Below are positions 54,858 through 64,000 of a stretch of 64,000 bases of DNA, one piece after another. Position 1 is the stretch's first letter, and every line of letters begins with the position of its first letter. The position numbers and the translations under genes are program-made. Below the pieces are notes generated by a model. It was not told the DNA's origin, searched no databases, and saw only the letters and a list, made by a program, of their open reading frames with translations. The stretch comes from Callaeas wilsoni (taxonomy: Eukaryota; Chordata; Aves; Passeriformes; Callaeidae), in NCBI GenBank assembly GCA_013398955.1, contig VWPU01012286.1:62001-126000 (forward strand). Direction: 5' to 3'.

Positions 54858-56848
54858 TTTCGCTTCTGCCAAGATGTTGTGTTCTCCTGTGAAAATGCAG
54901 AATAAGGTCCTTCCAAAATGGTATTCCTGTCCTTTGGTACCAGACCTCTCTTTCCCTTTTCAGCCAGTGACAGGTATTTTACATTAGATAAAAGACCAGG
55001 AGAGTTGCAGGCACATGTTTCATGTTTTTAGAGCTGCTTTCAGTGTTGGCTGAGCTGAACAAAGGAGGGATGTGAGAGCTTCAATGGCAGCTTCACCTCA
55101 GCTCATCTACACCGAGCTGGAAATACCTGCGGGCTTGTGTTCATCTGAAAACTAAGAGTGGGAGCGGGGGAAACCTGGGCTTCCTCTGCCAAGGGCTTAA
55201 ACACCCACAAACACACACGTGAACTGCTGCCTGTGGCAAACAGGCTGCCTGAGGGGGAAATTAATAGTGTCACCCTAAACCCCTTTGTAATTACATTTCC
55301 ACAGCCCTCAGCCACACTGGGAGGACAAATCTGACACTGTTGTGCTGATACCGAAATCTGGGCACAGCTGGGTTTAATTTCCAGAGAAAACGGAGGGGTG
55401 TGAAGTGCATCCTCCTCTCCTTGTTTTGTGTGTCTTCCTTTGGAATTGCACTAGGGCTGTTTTGCACATTGAGGGATGCTGGTGGGATAGCACAGACCAG
55501 TAACGCCAGTGTGGGATGCTGGTGGGATAACACGGCCCCAGTAATGCAGGGACACCTGTGCCCTGGGGAATTTTTATGGAAATACTTTAAGGAGTGTCAT
55601 TCACTGTGCTCTGATTCGAAATACAGGCACCATTCTGTTCAAATTCGTGTGGGTAAAGAAATGAAAATATAAAATATATATTACAAATGTGATTAAATGC
55701 ATATTATTAGTTGAAAAGGAATAACCAGATTATTTTATAGTTATTGAAAGAAGTCAATTTGGGAAAAAAATATAGAGAAGGGGGGGACCTTGGGGAAGTG
55801 TCTTGCTGTGTGACATTTGTTCTTTCTGAAGTGTGTATTCCCAGGCTCTCCAGATCGTAGAGGTCGTGGCTACTCTCACAATTTGCCCTCCTTTTCTTTC
55901 CCTCAAGGACATTTTTTTCGCTCCTGTTGCCTGGCAATTCCTGTGAAGATTGCCCAGGCCCTGCCCTGTGCTTTCCCTGTGTTCTCTGTGCCGGTCACAT
56001 TGTCCAACATTTTAGGATTGCACTTCTAGAGGATGCACATCCAGCCTGGTTTCTGTCTTACCCACAGCATGTGCTGCCTACTGGGCTGCTTATTATATAT
56101 TTAATTCCTTCTGGATCCCCTGTTAGTTCTTCCTTGCTGTTGGAATCATCTCTTAAAGCTGAATTAATCATTGAACAGAAACCAGGAACTCAGTTTCTGT
56201 TGTTTATTAAGGAAATAAAAAACATGCCACCAGAATTTCACAAAACATCTTCTGGGAATACTGAGTTTATTTTTCAAGCATGGAAAAAACTTGCAAATTC
56301 GTTAAAAAGTAGAGCGAATCTTACCAAAATTAGTCCCCTACCAGACTGGGGGTTTTATCACAGTTATTATCAATTTGGGCATTGTCAGAGGACAGAGAAA
56401 TCTGGAGAAAGGAAATCTGTCTCTTGAGTAGGTGATGTGCACCTGTTGTATGATTGATAGAGTTCATTTAAGATGAAAATTGAATTGTTAGGGAGAAATG
56501 ATGGCAGAAAAAAGCCTTATTATGTACAGAGATGAGGCTTATCAGCATGAAAAGAAATGTGTCACAAATTGGTTGCAAATCAAAGGCCTGATTTTTTTTT
56601 TATTCTTTTTCAGAAAGGCACAAATAAGAGTGTGCACTGTAAATCATGGAATTGCTGTGTAATGTGTGCAGGGATCTTTTGTGCAATACAAAAAGGCTCT
56701 TTCTCTGTAGAGTTTATAATATGAAGCTGTGAGGCTACAGACAACTCTGTGTGCTTACACCAGGTGGGTTTATTCTGGCCACACCTGAGTGTGTTGTAAA
56801 ATCAACACTGAATTCTAAGAATAATTAAATTATCAGTCATAGGTACAG
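54858..56848. other. Unique non-coding stretch with a small tandem duplication
   Basis: No gene recognised. Contains a 40-bp tandem duplication at 55473-55552 and a 166-codon plus-strand frame at 55927-56427 that I do not recognise. Confidence 0.5.
55473..55552. repeat. 40-bp tandem duplication
   Basis: GGGATGCTGGTGGGATA begins at 55473 and again at 55513. Copies then read GCACAGACCAGTAACGCC and ACACGGCCCCAGTAATGC. A few substitutions show it is not brand new. Confidence 0.9.
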
Positions 56849-56908
56849 TCGTGGAATTGTTAAAGTTGGAAGAACACTGAGTCCAAATGCTCCCCTGGCA
56901 CTGCACCA
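56849..56908 (-). mobile_element. Old CR1 tail fragment
   Basis: TCGTGGAATTGTTAAAGTTG, GAAGAACACTGAGTCCAAAT, then CCCTGGCACTGCACCAAG. This matches the antisense tail of the older GAATCATTAAGGTTGGAAAA type. It abuts a plus-strand type I copy. Confidence 0.7.
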
Positions 56909-57218
56909 AGAGTGCTGGAGAGGGACTGGGGACAAGGGACGGAGGGACAGGACACAGGGAATGGCTTCCCACTGCCAGAGGGCAGGGTGAGATGGGGTAT
57001 TGGCAAGGAATTCCTGGCTGTGAGGATGGTGCGGCCCTGGCACAGGGTGCCCAGAGAAGCTGGGGCTGCCCCTGGATCCCTGGAAGTGCCCAAGGCCAGG
57101 CTGGACAGGGCTTGGAGCAGCCTGGGATAGTGGAAGGTGTCCCTGCCAACGGAATGGGTGGAACTGGAGGATTTTCAAGGTCGCTCCCAACCCCAACCAT
57201 TCCATGATTTTGTGATTG
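56909..57218 (+). mobile_element. CR1 LINE 3' fragment joined to an older one
   Basis: Sense type I: GAGTGCTGGAGAGGGACTGG, CGGAGGGACAGGACACAGGG, GGGTATTGGCAAGGAATTCC, CTGGATCCCTGGAAGTGCCC, CTTGGAGCAGCCTGGGATAG, TCGCTCCCAACCCCAACCAT and tail TCCATGATTTTGTGATTG. Low divergence. It inserted at, or replaced the rest of, the older antisense CR1. Confidence 0.95.
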
Positions 57219-58215
57219 TTTAACCTACACCTGGATGCTGAAGCCCTGGTTGTTTAAGTGGCTCCTCAGCTCCTTGACCTTGCAGCCAGGAGGGATCGAT
57301 TTGAGATGAGTACAGATGTTCACGTGGGAAGGCCAATATTTGCTTGGCTGCTTCGGACTAAGCTTTTCCTTTTAAACATTTCCAAGAGACTTCCAGGACT
57401 TTTTTAACTGCTTTTTTGCTGTCAGCACTCACTGTTATTTTAAGGAAGAAGGAAATGGCTGCTCTGCAATTTCTGCCATGCCATTCATTCCCCAAACTGG
57501 TCTTATCCCCCTGATGGAAAACAAAGAAGCAAACCTGGATTTTCCAACCATCATAGGCTGGGGATTTAGTAGTTCTTTTTTTTCCTGATATAAACTGCAA
57601 GCTGCAAGCTCCTTCAAGCTTCTCTTCCCGCTCTTTAGTTTGGAAAGGACTGTCCAGAAACCTGTGGAAAGTGTTAATTGTTGACTTGCTGTGGCCTTTC
57701 AGCCTTTCCTTTGTGTTGCTGCAAAAGCATTCCTGGTTTTGGTCTCCTGGGCTGGGTGTATTCAGTGGAAACCTGAACGAGTGTTTAGGTGAATAAAAGC
57801 ACTGCAAAATCCTCTGTAATGGCAGGCTGGAAAATTCTTGGCTTTTCCAGTGGTTATGAAATATGAATATGCTAATTGAGTGCACATTGCACGTGCTAGA
57901 GATCACGCCATACATGCACTGATTATTGGCTCCTGTCCCTTACACAGTGTCTGCCACTAACCTCTGGTGATTCCTGTATGGAATGTTTGACTTGTGTTGG
58001 AGGCCTAGGACTGCTTTAGAGACATCTGTAGCCTTCATTTAAGGATTTCTATCGTGGTCATCTGTGTAAGCTTGCTTTCTGTTGCGCTGGTTATGTGTTG
58101 TTTTACTGTGTATTTCTGCAGGATTAGGCTCAGGGTCTGTGGAAGAAATGCCAAGTAGGACAGAATTCCAACAGGATGTGAGCTGGATAAGTACTAGAGC
58201 AGTAGGGCATAGGTG
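57219..58215. other. Unique non-coding stretch
   Basis: No repeat recognised. A 185-codon minus-strand frame at 57358-57915 has no domain and lies in T-rich sequence, whose complement avoids stop codons poorly but not exceptionally; judged chance. Confidence 0.5.
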
Positions 58216-58345
58216 CAGAATCATGGAATCCCAGACTGGTGTGGGTTGGGCGGGATCTTAAAGCTCATCCAGTGCCACCCCCTGCCGTGGGCAGGACACC
58301 TTCCACTGGCCCAGGTTGCTCCAAGCCCCCTCCAGCCTGGCTGGA
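58216..58345 (-). mobile_element. CR1 LINE 3' fragment
   Basis: Antisense type I: GCAGAATCATGGAATCCCAG, GGTGTGGGTTGGGCGGGATC, CCCCCTGCCGTGGGCAGGAC, CACCTTCCACTGGCCCAGGT and CCTCCAGCCTGGCTGGAAGG. About 130 bp, 5'-truncated early. Confidence 0.93.
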
Positions 58346-59907
58346 AGGATGTCAGCGTTCCTGATAGGGAGAAGGATGCTGAAAGATGGATCTTCTGCCC
58401 AGGAGCACGGCAGAGGTTGGTCATGGAGACCCTTGGATTTGGGATGTGGTGACCAGGCAGTGATCCCCACCAGCAGTGCTTAACCTTCGGGAAAACGGTG
58501 CCAAGCTCTTGTGGTCAAGGAGAGGGGACCAACTGTAGAACAGCTGATCTCCCACTTCCACTTCAGGCTTTGAGAGCTGGAGGTGATGAAGTGAGTCTTC
58601 AACATTTAAACCAACTATTTAATTCCATATTTTCAGTTTGAACAATCTTTATTTGGAAAACTTGTAATAATTATTGCAACACCAGTGCCTTTGGGTGCAC
58701 ATCCCTATGTTTTTTAAGCCTAGGCTGTCCCATATTTCCTTAGGAAGTTAAACCCCTGCCCGAGCTCTGCCTATGATTGTTGTGAATTTCTTAATTTGAG
58801 TTCTGTTTGTTCATCACTTGGCAGCTTTCCCCCAAAAAGTCAGCAACTTCTTTTGCTTATTTTTCAAGTGGTACCGAGTTGCCCCATATGTTTTCTGGGT
58901 TTTGGTGGGGCACATCAAGCCAAACATAAATCTGGAGTCTGTTTTTCTCCTTCCATGTAGCTTGGTTTCCAAGTGGAGTGAGGGAATGCCAGTGTCTGCC
59001 TGTCCTATGGATGGGAAAGACTTTCAGGCTCCTGGGCTTGTTAACACAGTGCCTCTTGCCAACACGAAATTACAAAAAGACGATGATAAACAAACTTCTT
59101 GCCAAAGCTTCCTTTCTGCTGACAGATTTAGCCTGGGCCCTCCTTCATCTTCCCTGGTACTGCTTTGTTTCAGAACAAAGATTCCAAAATACTTCAGGAA
59201 GAAGGGACTATTAGGGAGGATTGATCCCCTCTGTTTGTGCTGTTCGTCTTCCTGGTTCCCAGTCTCTAAACCCCATCTGGGTCCATCCATCAAGGTGAGC
59301 AGAAGAAGCGAAGAGGACAGGGAGAGATTTGCTGTGCTACCTGATGGGAAAGTGGGGCTGGAGCTGCTCCTCAACCCTGCCTTGGGTTTCCAGTCTTGAC
59401 CAGAGAAGAAATCCCAGAAGTGACCGACAAACAGGACCTGGGTGAAGATTGTTAGAGAACAATGAGGTACAACCATAGCTGGAAGTGACAAATTACAGCC
59501 AAAATTACTTGCAGCACAGTGGATTTGACCAAATAAAGCCGAGGGAAGCCTGACCCATCTGTCATTAAAAGGACATCTCTGCCCTCATCTGATTTTAGTT
59601 CCAGGAATATTGTATTGCTGATGTGCCAACTTTGTATGGTGTGATCGATTCCCAGACAAATTTAGATCTTTATCCTGTTGCAATCCGTGGGAAGGCGTGA
59701 TGTTTTCAGTATTCAGGATATGGCTGCAAAGGGATTCTCTCATTTTGGGGAGAGTAATTATAAAAATGGAGAGAGGGTAATTAGTGGTAGTGGTTGGAAA
59801 TTTCGGAGCAAAACATTAGTTAAAGCTTGTCTTTGAGGATAATGTGATGGAAAATGGGTTTTACACCTGAATCTTAGTCCTGCCAGTATGGTGTGGTTCA
59901 CCTTACA
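58346..59907. other. Unique non-coding stretch
   Basis: No repeat recognised. A 193-codon plus-strand frame (58818-59399) and a partly complementary 155-codon minus-strand frame overlap; neither has a recognisable domain. Confidence 0.5.
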
Positions 59908-60070
59908 ATCAGGGAATCATTTAGGCTGGAAAAGTCCTCTGAGAGAGACCACTGAGTCCAACTGTGAACCAAGCACTGCCAAGGTCACCAGTCACCCGTG
60001 TTCCCCGAGCACTTCCAGGGATGGTTATTCCACCTATCCCAGTGCTTCCAGTGAGCTCCCCCTTGAACCC
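59908..60070 (-). mobile_element. Old CR1 3' fragment
   Basis: Antisense older type: CAGGGAATCATTTAGGCTGG, AAAAGTCCTCTGAGAGAG, CTGAGTCCAACTGTGAACC, CACTGCCAAGGTCACCAGTC and CACTTCCAGGGATGGTTATT. Diverged beyond that point. Confidence 0.82.
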
Positions 60071-60920
60071 ATCGCTCTCCTGCATCTTCTCTGCATCTGT
60101 AAAACAAAGCCAAAGAGGTGATCAATTATTTCATATTTTTAAAGAGCTTGGAAGGGGAGAAGATTATATTTATTAGTGTCATAAATTGTCTTTTCATGGA
60201 TGTTATTATTTTTGTGTCTGGTTGTTCTGTTAGACTCCTACAGTGCAGCTTCTCTTAGGAGAAGGAGCAGTGGCTGGCTGGGAGAAAGGTCTGAAGCAGC
60301 TCGAGAAGGCTCAGATAAGAAAGATGAATAAGAATATTTTGTTTTGTTTTTTTGTAGTGACTGGGTGATGTTGTGGGATAGTGGTTTATAATCCAGGTTT
60401 TTCCTGATGGCCAATGCAAATCTCCCAAGGCAGCACTTGTGGAAAGGAAGGAGCAGAGAGAAATGTCTTCAAGCTGCGTGTTCCAGGAAGCCTTTTCGGC
60501 AGAACATAGTGAAGTAGGATAGGGAAGATAAAAGAATGGAGATAATCAGCTGGAGGAGGCCGTGGCTCAGTCGGAGAGCACCGAGTACAAGAGTACAGCA
60601 GGGGTCATCTCCAAAGGGAAAGTCAGCAAGGCCTCAAGTTAGGGAAATTAATAGGAATATATCAAGGAAGTAGTTTGAGAGCTGCTGAGAATGGTTTGGG
60701 TCACACTGGGGCAGATATGTTAGATCTTTTAAAAAATACATGTATTTATTGGTTACCTGCTGGTGAAACCCATCAGACTTGCAGATAAAAAGCTGGGAAT
60801 TTGCAGGAAGGAATTCATCTGTGTTAAGACATTCTCTTCTCTGGAAACAAGTTAATATAACCCCAACTGTACCAGAATATTTTGGTTTTTCTCATTCTGA
60901 AATTTCTTGTGGGGGAACTG
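60071..60920. other. Unique non-coding stretch
   Basis: No gene recognised. Contains a tRNA-like D-arm (60558-60580 region; see findings), a TTTTG-rich run near 60337-60355 and otherwise unremarkable sequence. Confidence 0.5.
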
Positions 60921-61053
60921 GTTCAAGGCCAGGTTGGACGGGGCTTGGAATAGCATGGTCTGGTGGAAGATGTCCCTGCCCACGGCAGGGGGTTCGAACT
61001 GGATGAGCTTTAAGGTCCTCCCAACCCAAACCAGTCTGTGAGTCTATGATTCA
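60921..61053 (+). mobile_element. CR1 LINE extreme 3' fragment
   Basis: Sense type I: TTCAAGGCCAGGTTGGACGG, ATGTCCCTGCCCACGGCAGG, CTGGATGAGCTTTAAGGTCC, TCCCAACCCAAACCAGTCTG and tail TGAGTCTATGATTCA. About 130 bp. Confidence 0.94.
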
Positions 61054-61790
61054 ATCATTTCTGATTTATTTGGGCTCAAAGGGGTGTTTGTGTAAGCTCA
61101 GCCTAATTCAAATAGGCAAACACAATGTGCAGGTGTTTTGCCACGCATGTTCAGGTTCACCTGTGGAAGAAGTGATCCCATCTTCCTAGTCCTTCTCAGG
61201 GAGGACAGGGATTTCCTTTACTATATTTCAATATGCAGTCTAGCATATTGAATTAATAACTGAATTATCATTTTTTGATCCTCTGGCTTTTGAGCAGATC
61301 ATAAACTTCAGCAGACGAAAGGTCGAGATTTTTCCTGCCTCAGCATTTATTTTTTGGGCAGTCTGAGGTCAGCAAATTCCAAAGTCAAGAGCTACTTTGT
61401 GCTTATAAATTATCCATTTCATTTTTCATACAATGAAGACAGAAGGGCTTGTTGCTGTAAGAGATGTCAGGCTTTTCTCGTTTGGAAGTGTGCAGATTTA
61501 TTTGGTTCTTTATCTCAGAGGAGGCAGTAGGTGATGGGAATGTGGCTCCTTAGGGTTTTGTCTCCCAGGACACTCTCTTGTGTCTCCTCAGTGAAGATCT
61601 GAGTGCTCCTGTTGTGATTTGGAGGTGGATCTGATGGAAGACGCTGTAGGACTGGAAATTTTCGGGATCAGCTTTGTTTTCCCTGTGCTGGTTTTTGAGA
61701 TCAGGAAGGTCAAGTGCTGTAGTGAAGTCTCTCACTCCAAGGCATTTCCGTGGGGTGTAGTTCTTTCCCTCCCTTCAGGAGGTTCACATC
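61054..61790. other. Unique non-coding stretch with an inverted repeat
   Basis: No gene recognised. Holds the perfect inverted repeat at 61227-61252. Confidence 0.5.
61227..61252. other. Perfect 10-bp inverted repeat
   Basis: TTCAATATGC at 61227-61236, loop AGTCTA, GCATATTGAA at 61243-61252. It can form a 10-bp stem with a six-base loop; A/T-rich. Confidence 0.88.
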
Positions 61791-61927
61791 AACTGAGGGA
61801 GCTGAGAGTGTTCACCTGGAGAGGAGAAGGCAACCTGGGATAGCAGAAGGTGTCCCAGCCCATGGCAGGGGTTGGAGCTGGATAATCTCTAAGGTCCTTC
61901 CCACCCAAACCAGTGTGGGCTTCCACC
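61791..61927 (+). mobile_element. CR1 LINE fragment with internal deletion
   Basis: Sense type I: AACTGAGGGAGCTGAGAGTG, TTCACCTGGAGAGGAGAAGG, then a direct jump at about 61831 to CAACCTGGGATAGCAGAAGG, CCCATGGCAGGGGTTGGAGC and CCTTCCCACCCAAACCAGTG. Compared with the 12.9 kb copy, the middle (roughly 220 bp, from CTCCAGGG to GGCTTGGAG) is missing. Confidence 0.92.
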
Positions 61928-62860
61928 TGTCAACCTGATGTGTTCACAGTATATAAAAACCTGTTACATTTTTATAACAGGTTCAGTATTTTGTTTCCTA
62001 TGAGAGATGTTCAATCAACTCTTGGTTAAGGTGTTGCTAAAAAAAGAATAAATTCAAGAAGAAGCTGCTCATTGTGGAAACAAATCTCTGAGCTCCTGCC
62101 TACTGTCCCAGACTTTTTTGGGGAAAGGTGGGATATACTTTTGTAACTTGCCTAAATTAACATTTAACAGATGAATTGGAAGGTAATTTAATTACTGTTT
62201 GGTGGATCCCAAGTGAAGGTCAAGCTTCAAACGACTTAAGTGAAAAATTGTCAGAAAATTAGTGAAATTTGCATGGAGTGTAAGGTCAGGAGGCCTTTTC
62301 ATGTTCAAGGAGACTTTGGCTGAATATTATTAGCATGCAATTTGTATAAAATTCATTTAAAGGGGTGATGTGCAGGTCAAGGAAGAAACGTATCTCTTTT
62401 CTTTGTTCACACTCTCTCATGTTGGTTCTGTGCCACCTGATGCGAAATAAATGACTTTTGGCACATAGAGAAAATACCACCCTCTCTCCAAAGTGTAAGG
62501 AATGGGTCTCTCAAAAGGCATTGCGTCCCAGTGTCACAAAAAACAAGGCAATGGGAAGGTAGAGGGAGAATCATCTTGACACAAGGAGTGACTTGAAGGA
62601 AAATGGAAAAATGTCTGTCGTTCAGGACAGCTCCCATTTCCATTGTTTACTCTTTTCTTTTCAAGTTCAGAGCTACTATTTAATTTTTGGAGAGCCTGAA
62701 AGACTCACCTGTCCACGTCACTGTTTTAAAAACCCTGTAAAATATATTTATTTCTCTGTTTGTAAAGATTTCATTCCTTTATTCTGAAAAGATAATGATA
62801 ATAACTTCATTAACTTCCTGGATTTTCCATGCCTGCTTTATTCTTTGAGGTTTTATATTG
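61928..62860. other. Unique non-coding stretch
   Basis: No gene recognised. A 9-bp inverted repeat lies at 61958-61983 (AACCTGTTA, eight-base loop, TAACAGGTT). A/T-rich throughout. Confidence 0.5.
61958..61983. other. Perfect 9-bp inverted repeat
   Basis: AACCTGTTA at 61958-61966 and TAACAGGTT at 61975-61983, separated by CATTTTTA. Confidence 0.85.
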
Positions 62861-62915
62861 GGTCAGAGGTTGGACTTGATGATCTTGGGAGATCTTTTCC
62901 AATCGTAATGATGGG
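62861..62915 (+). mobile_element. CR1 LINE extreme 3' end, old type
   Basis: GGTCAGAGGTTGGACTTGAT, GATCTTGGGAGATCTTTTCC, AATCGTAATGATGGGGATTG. Canonical end of older CR1 copies, octamer tail degraded. Confidence 0.85.
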
Positions 62916-63081
62916 GATTGCAAACCCCTCTATGGAGATGGGGGACCGAGGCATGGTGTTTCTAAAGGCACATGATGTTTCTTCCAGTGATGGAGGAGAA
63001 CAACGGGATGAGATGTTCCCAGTGTCCTGTTTCTGTAGGAGATGTGGTGATTCCTGATTCCCGGGGTGGGGAGCACACTGA
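62916..63081. other. Short spacer between tail-to-tail old CR1 copies
   Basis: About 165 bp of unique sequence. No feature recognised. Confidence 0.55.
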
Positions 63082-63350
63082 TAGACTCACGGAATCATTA
63101 AGGTTGGAAAAGCCCTCCAAGGTTATGGAGTCCAACCATTCCTTCAGTGCTGCCAAGGCCACACTGACCCGTGTCCCCAAGTGCCACATCCGCACAGCTT
63201 TTAAATCCCTCCAGGGACGGGGACTCCACCACTGCCCTGGGCAGCCTGTTCCAATGCCTGACCACCCTTTCAGTGAAGACATTTTCCCAATATCCAACCT
63301 AAACATTCCACGGTGCAGCTGGAGGCCGTTTGCTGTTGTCCCCTCGCTTG
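63082..63350 (-). mobile_element. CR1 LINE 3' fragment, older type, best-preserved
   Basis: Antisense: tail GATAGACTCACGGAATCATT, AAGGTTGGAAAAGCCCTCCA, GTGCCACATCCGCACAGC, CTCCAGGGACGGGGACTCCA, GGGCAGCCTGTTCCAATGCC, CACCCTTTCAGTGAAGACAT and CCCAATATCCAACCTAAACA, ending near CTTGGCAGCATC. The reference copy for the older type in this window. The minus-strand frame includes [20 protein letters not shown], a decayed form of the RLDI-K end of ORF2. Confidence 0.95.
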
Positions 63351-64000
63351 GCAGCATCGGGAGAGCACGATTCCAGAGCACGAATCCCAGCTCTGCTCCA
63401 AGTCAAAACCCTCCCAGAGTAGCTCTGCAACCACTTCACAGCACACCAAGTTCAAGCTCATCATTCCCAGCACAGGCATTTCCATTTCCCTTCCTGTGCT
63501 GCCTGAAAATCCCCGGCACAGGCGCGGTTTGCCGGGCGCGTTGTGCTGCTGCCGGAGCGCGATCCCGACCTCCCTTATGGCTCCGTTTGCCCTTCGTGTG
63601 GAGCAGTTCCCTCGTGTGACGGGAGCGTGTCCTGCACTTTCACAGGAAGGATAAAATAGATGAAAACGTAACCAGGTTACAGCCACGAAGTATCCCAAGA
63701 CTGTTTGCTAGCAGCTTATTCCCATGGCATTCCTGCTGGAGTTACTCCTTGCTGGAGTCTCTCGGAGCAACTGAGCGTCGCTGTCTCAGGGATTAGAAGC
63801 ACTGGAAGCTCCTGCAGTAGAGCAGCAGTGGTGTTTGTCTGTTTATAATTAATTTTTAGTAGTCTTTTTGTTGGGTATTCATGGCCACAAGCAAACGCTG
63901 CAGGTTCTGGCGGTGCAGGAGGTTTAATTTTGCTAATCCTGTTTTGTTCCCATTTCAGTGTAGCTGTTTCAATGCCACAACATGGTGCCTGCAATGAATT
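63351..64000. other. Non-coding stretch at right edge
   Basis: No gene recognised. Holds a CpG-dense patch at 63505-63630, then A/T-rich sequence to the window end. Frames of 113-215 codons cross the CpG patch on both strands; GC-rich sequence has few stops, so these are not evidence of coding. Confidence 0.5.
63505..63630. promoter_or_regulatory. Small CpG-dense patch
   Basis: About 16 CpG in 125 bp by hand count, including GGCGCGG, CCGGGCGCG and GAGCGCGATCCCGACC. This is the densest CpG cluster in the window. No TATA box or initiator stands out. It could be a weak CpG-island promoter or regulatory element, or GC-biased sequence adjoining the older CR1. Confidence 0.4.

Noticed and set aside
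54206..54892. Longest open frame, 228 codons, plus strand
   Set aside because: It runs through an antisense CR1 and the AAT microsatellite, has no domain, and shows no protein-like start or splice context. Judged chance.
57358..57915. 185-codon minus-strand frame
   Set aside because: No recognisable domain, no conserved motif, and no splice signals at its ends.
58818..59399. 193-codon plus-strand frame
   Set aside because: A 155-codon frame overlaps it on the other strand and neither shows a domain. Not supported as a gene.
60552..60630. A real tRNA gene
   Set aside because: Only the D-arm fits. There is no paired anticodon stem, no B box and no matching acceptor stem.
63270..63698. Frames of 113-215 codons on both strands
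   Set aside because: They cover a CpG-dense, stop-poor patch and an antisense CR1, so openness on both strands follows from base composition.
1..64000. CRISPR array, operons or bacterial-type genes
   Set aside because: No regularly spaced short repeats, no consecutive long frames, and the sequence is filled with CR1 LINEs, so it is vertebrate non-coding DNA.

Overview
The window reads as non-coding DNA from a bird. The main evidence is CR1 (chicken repeat 1) LINE fragments in about 38 places. They make up roughly 9 kb (about 14 percent by hand count) and split 19/19 between the strands. The commonest type starts at its 3' end with GGTTTGGGTTGGAAGGGACC (as read on the opposite strand) and carries CACCTTCCACTATCCCAGG-like and CCAGGGATCCAGGGGCAGCC-like blocks. 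That form is abundant in songbirds, so a passerine is the best guess. This is an inference from remembered repeat families, not from a search. There are no Alu, L1 or B1-type mammalian repeats and no bacterial gene organisation.

I find no protein-coding gene I can defend. Open frames on both strands are short (the longest is 228 codons), lack recognisable domains, and either overlap CR1 or sit in unremarkable sequence. The only recognisable protein homology is the decayed C-terminal end of the CR1 ORF2 reverse-transcriptase protein (blocks such as ERLESSP-KDLGVL, LWGPQH-KDVELLERVQRR and GERLFTRAWSDRTRRN). All CR1 copies are 5'-truncated; the longest is about 0.7 kb and none could be autonomous. 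The window could be a long intron or an intergenic stretch; nothing in it decides which.

Layout: 1-12.9 kb is sparse, with small old CR1 fragments and A/T runs. 12.9-31 kb holds the two longest CR1 copies that keep ORF2 homology (about 12.9-13.6 and 20.6-21.2 kb), a different old CR1 type at 23.4-23.7 kb next to a CpG-rich patch (23.14-23.35 kb), and a CR1 at 30.0-30.6 kb in inverted orientation to one at 28.3 kb. At 34.24-34.70 kb a 152-bp unit is repeated three times, directly abutting a truncated CR1; this is the clearest non-CR1 structure. 39.5-47.5 kb is CR1-rich with several inverted neighbours. 47.5-51 kb is repeat-poor. 51-64 kb again has many short CR1 pieces, an opposite-strand CR1 junction at 56.9 kb, a 40-bp tandem duplication at 55.5 kb, several perfect short inverted repeats and a small CpG-dense patch at 63.5-63.63 kb.

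The most useful leads are the 152-bp tandem array, the CpG patch with nearby donor-like splice sites at 22.9-23.35 kb, a candidate 84-bp exon at 36.94-37.03 kb, inverted CR1 pairs, and A/T-rich blocks that could be conserved regulatory DNA. No operon-like or novel enzymatic system is visible.
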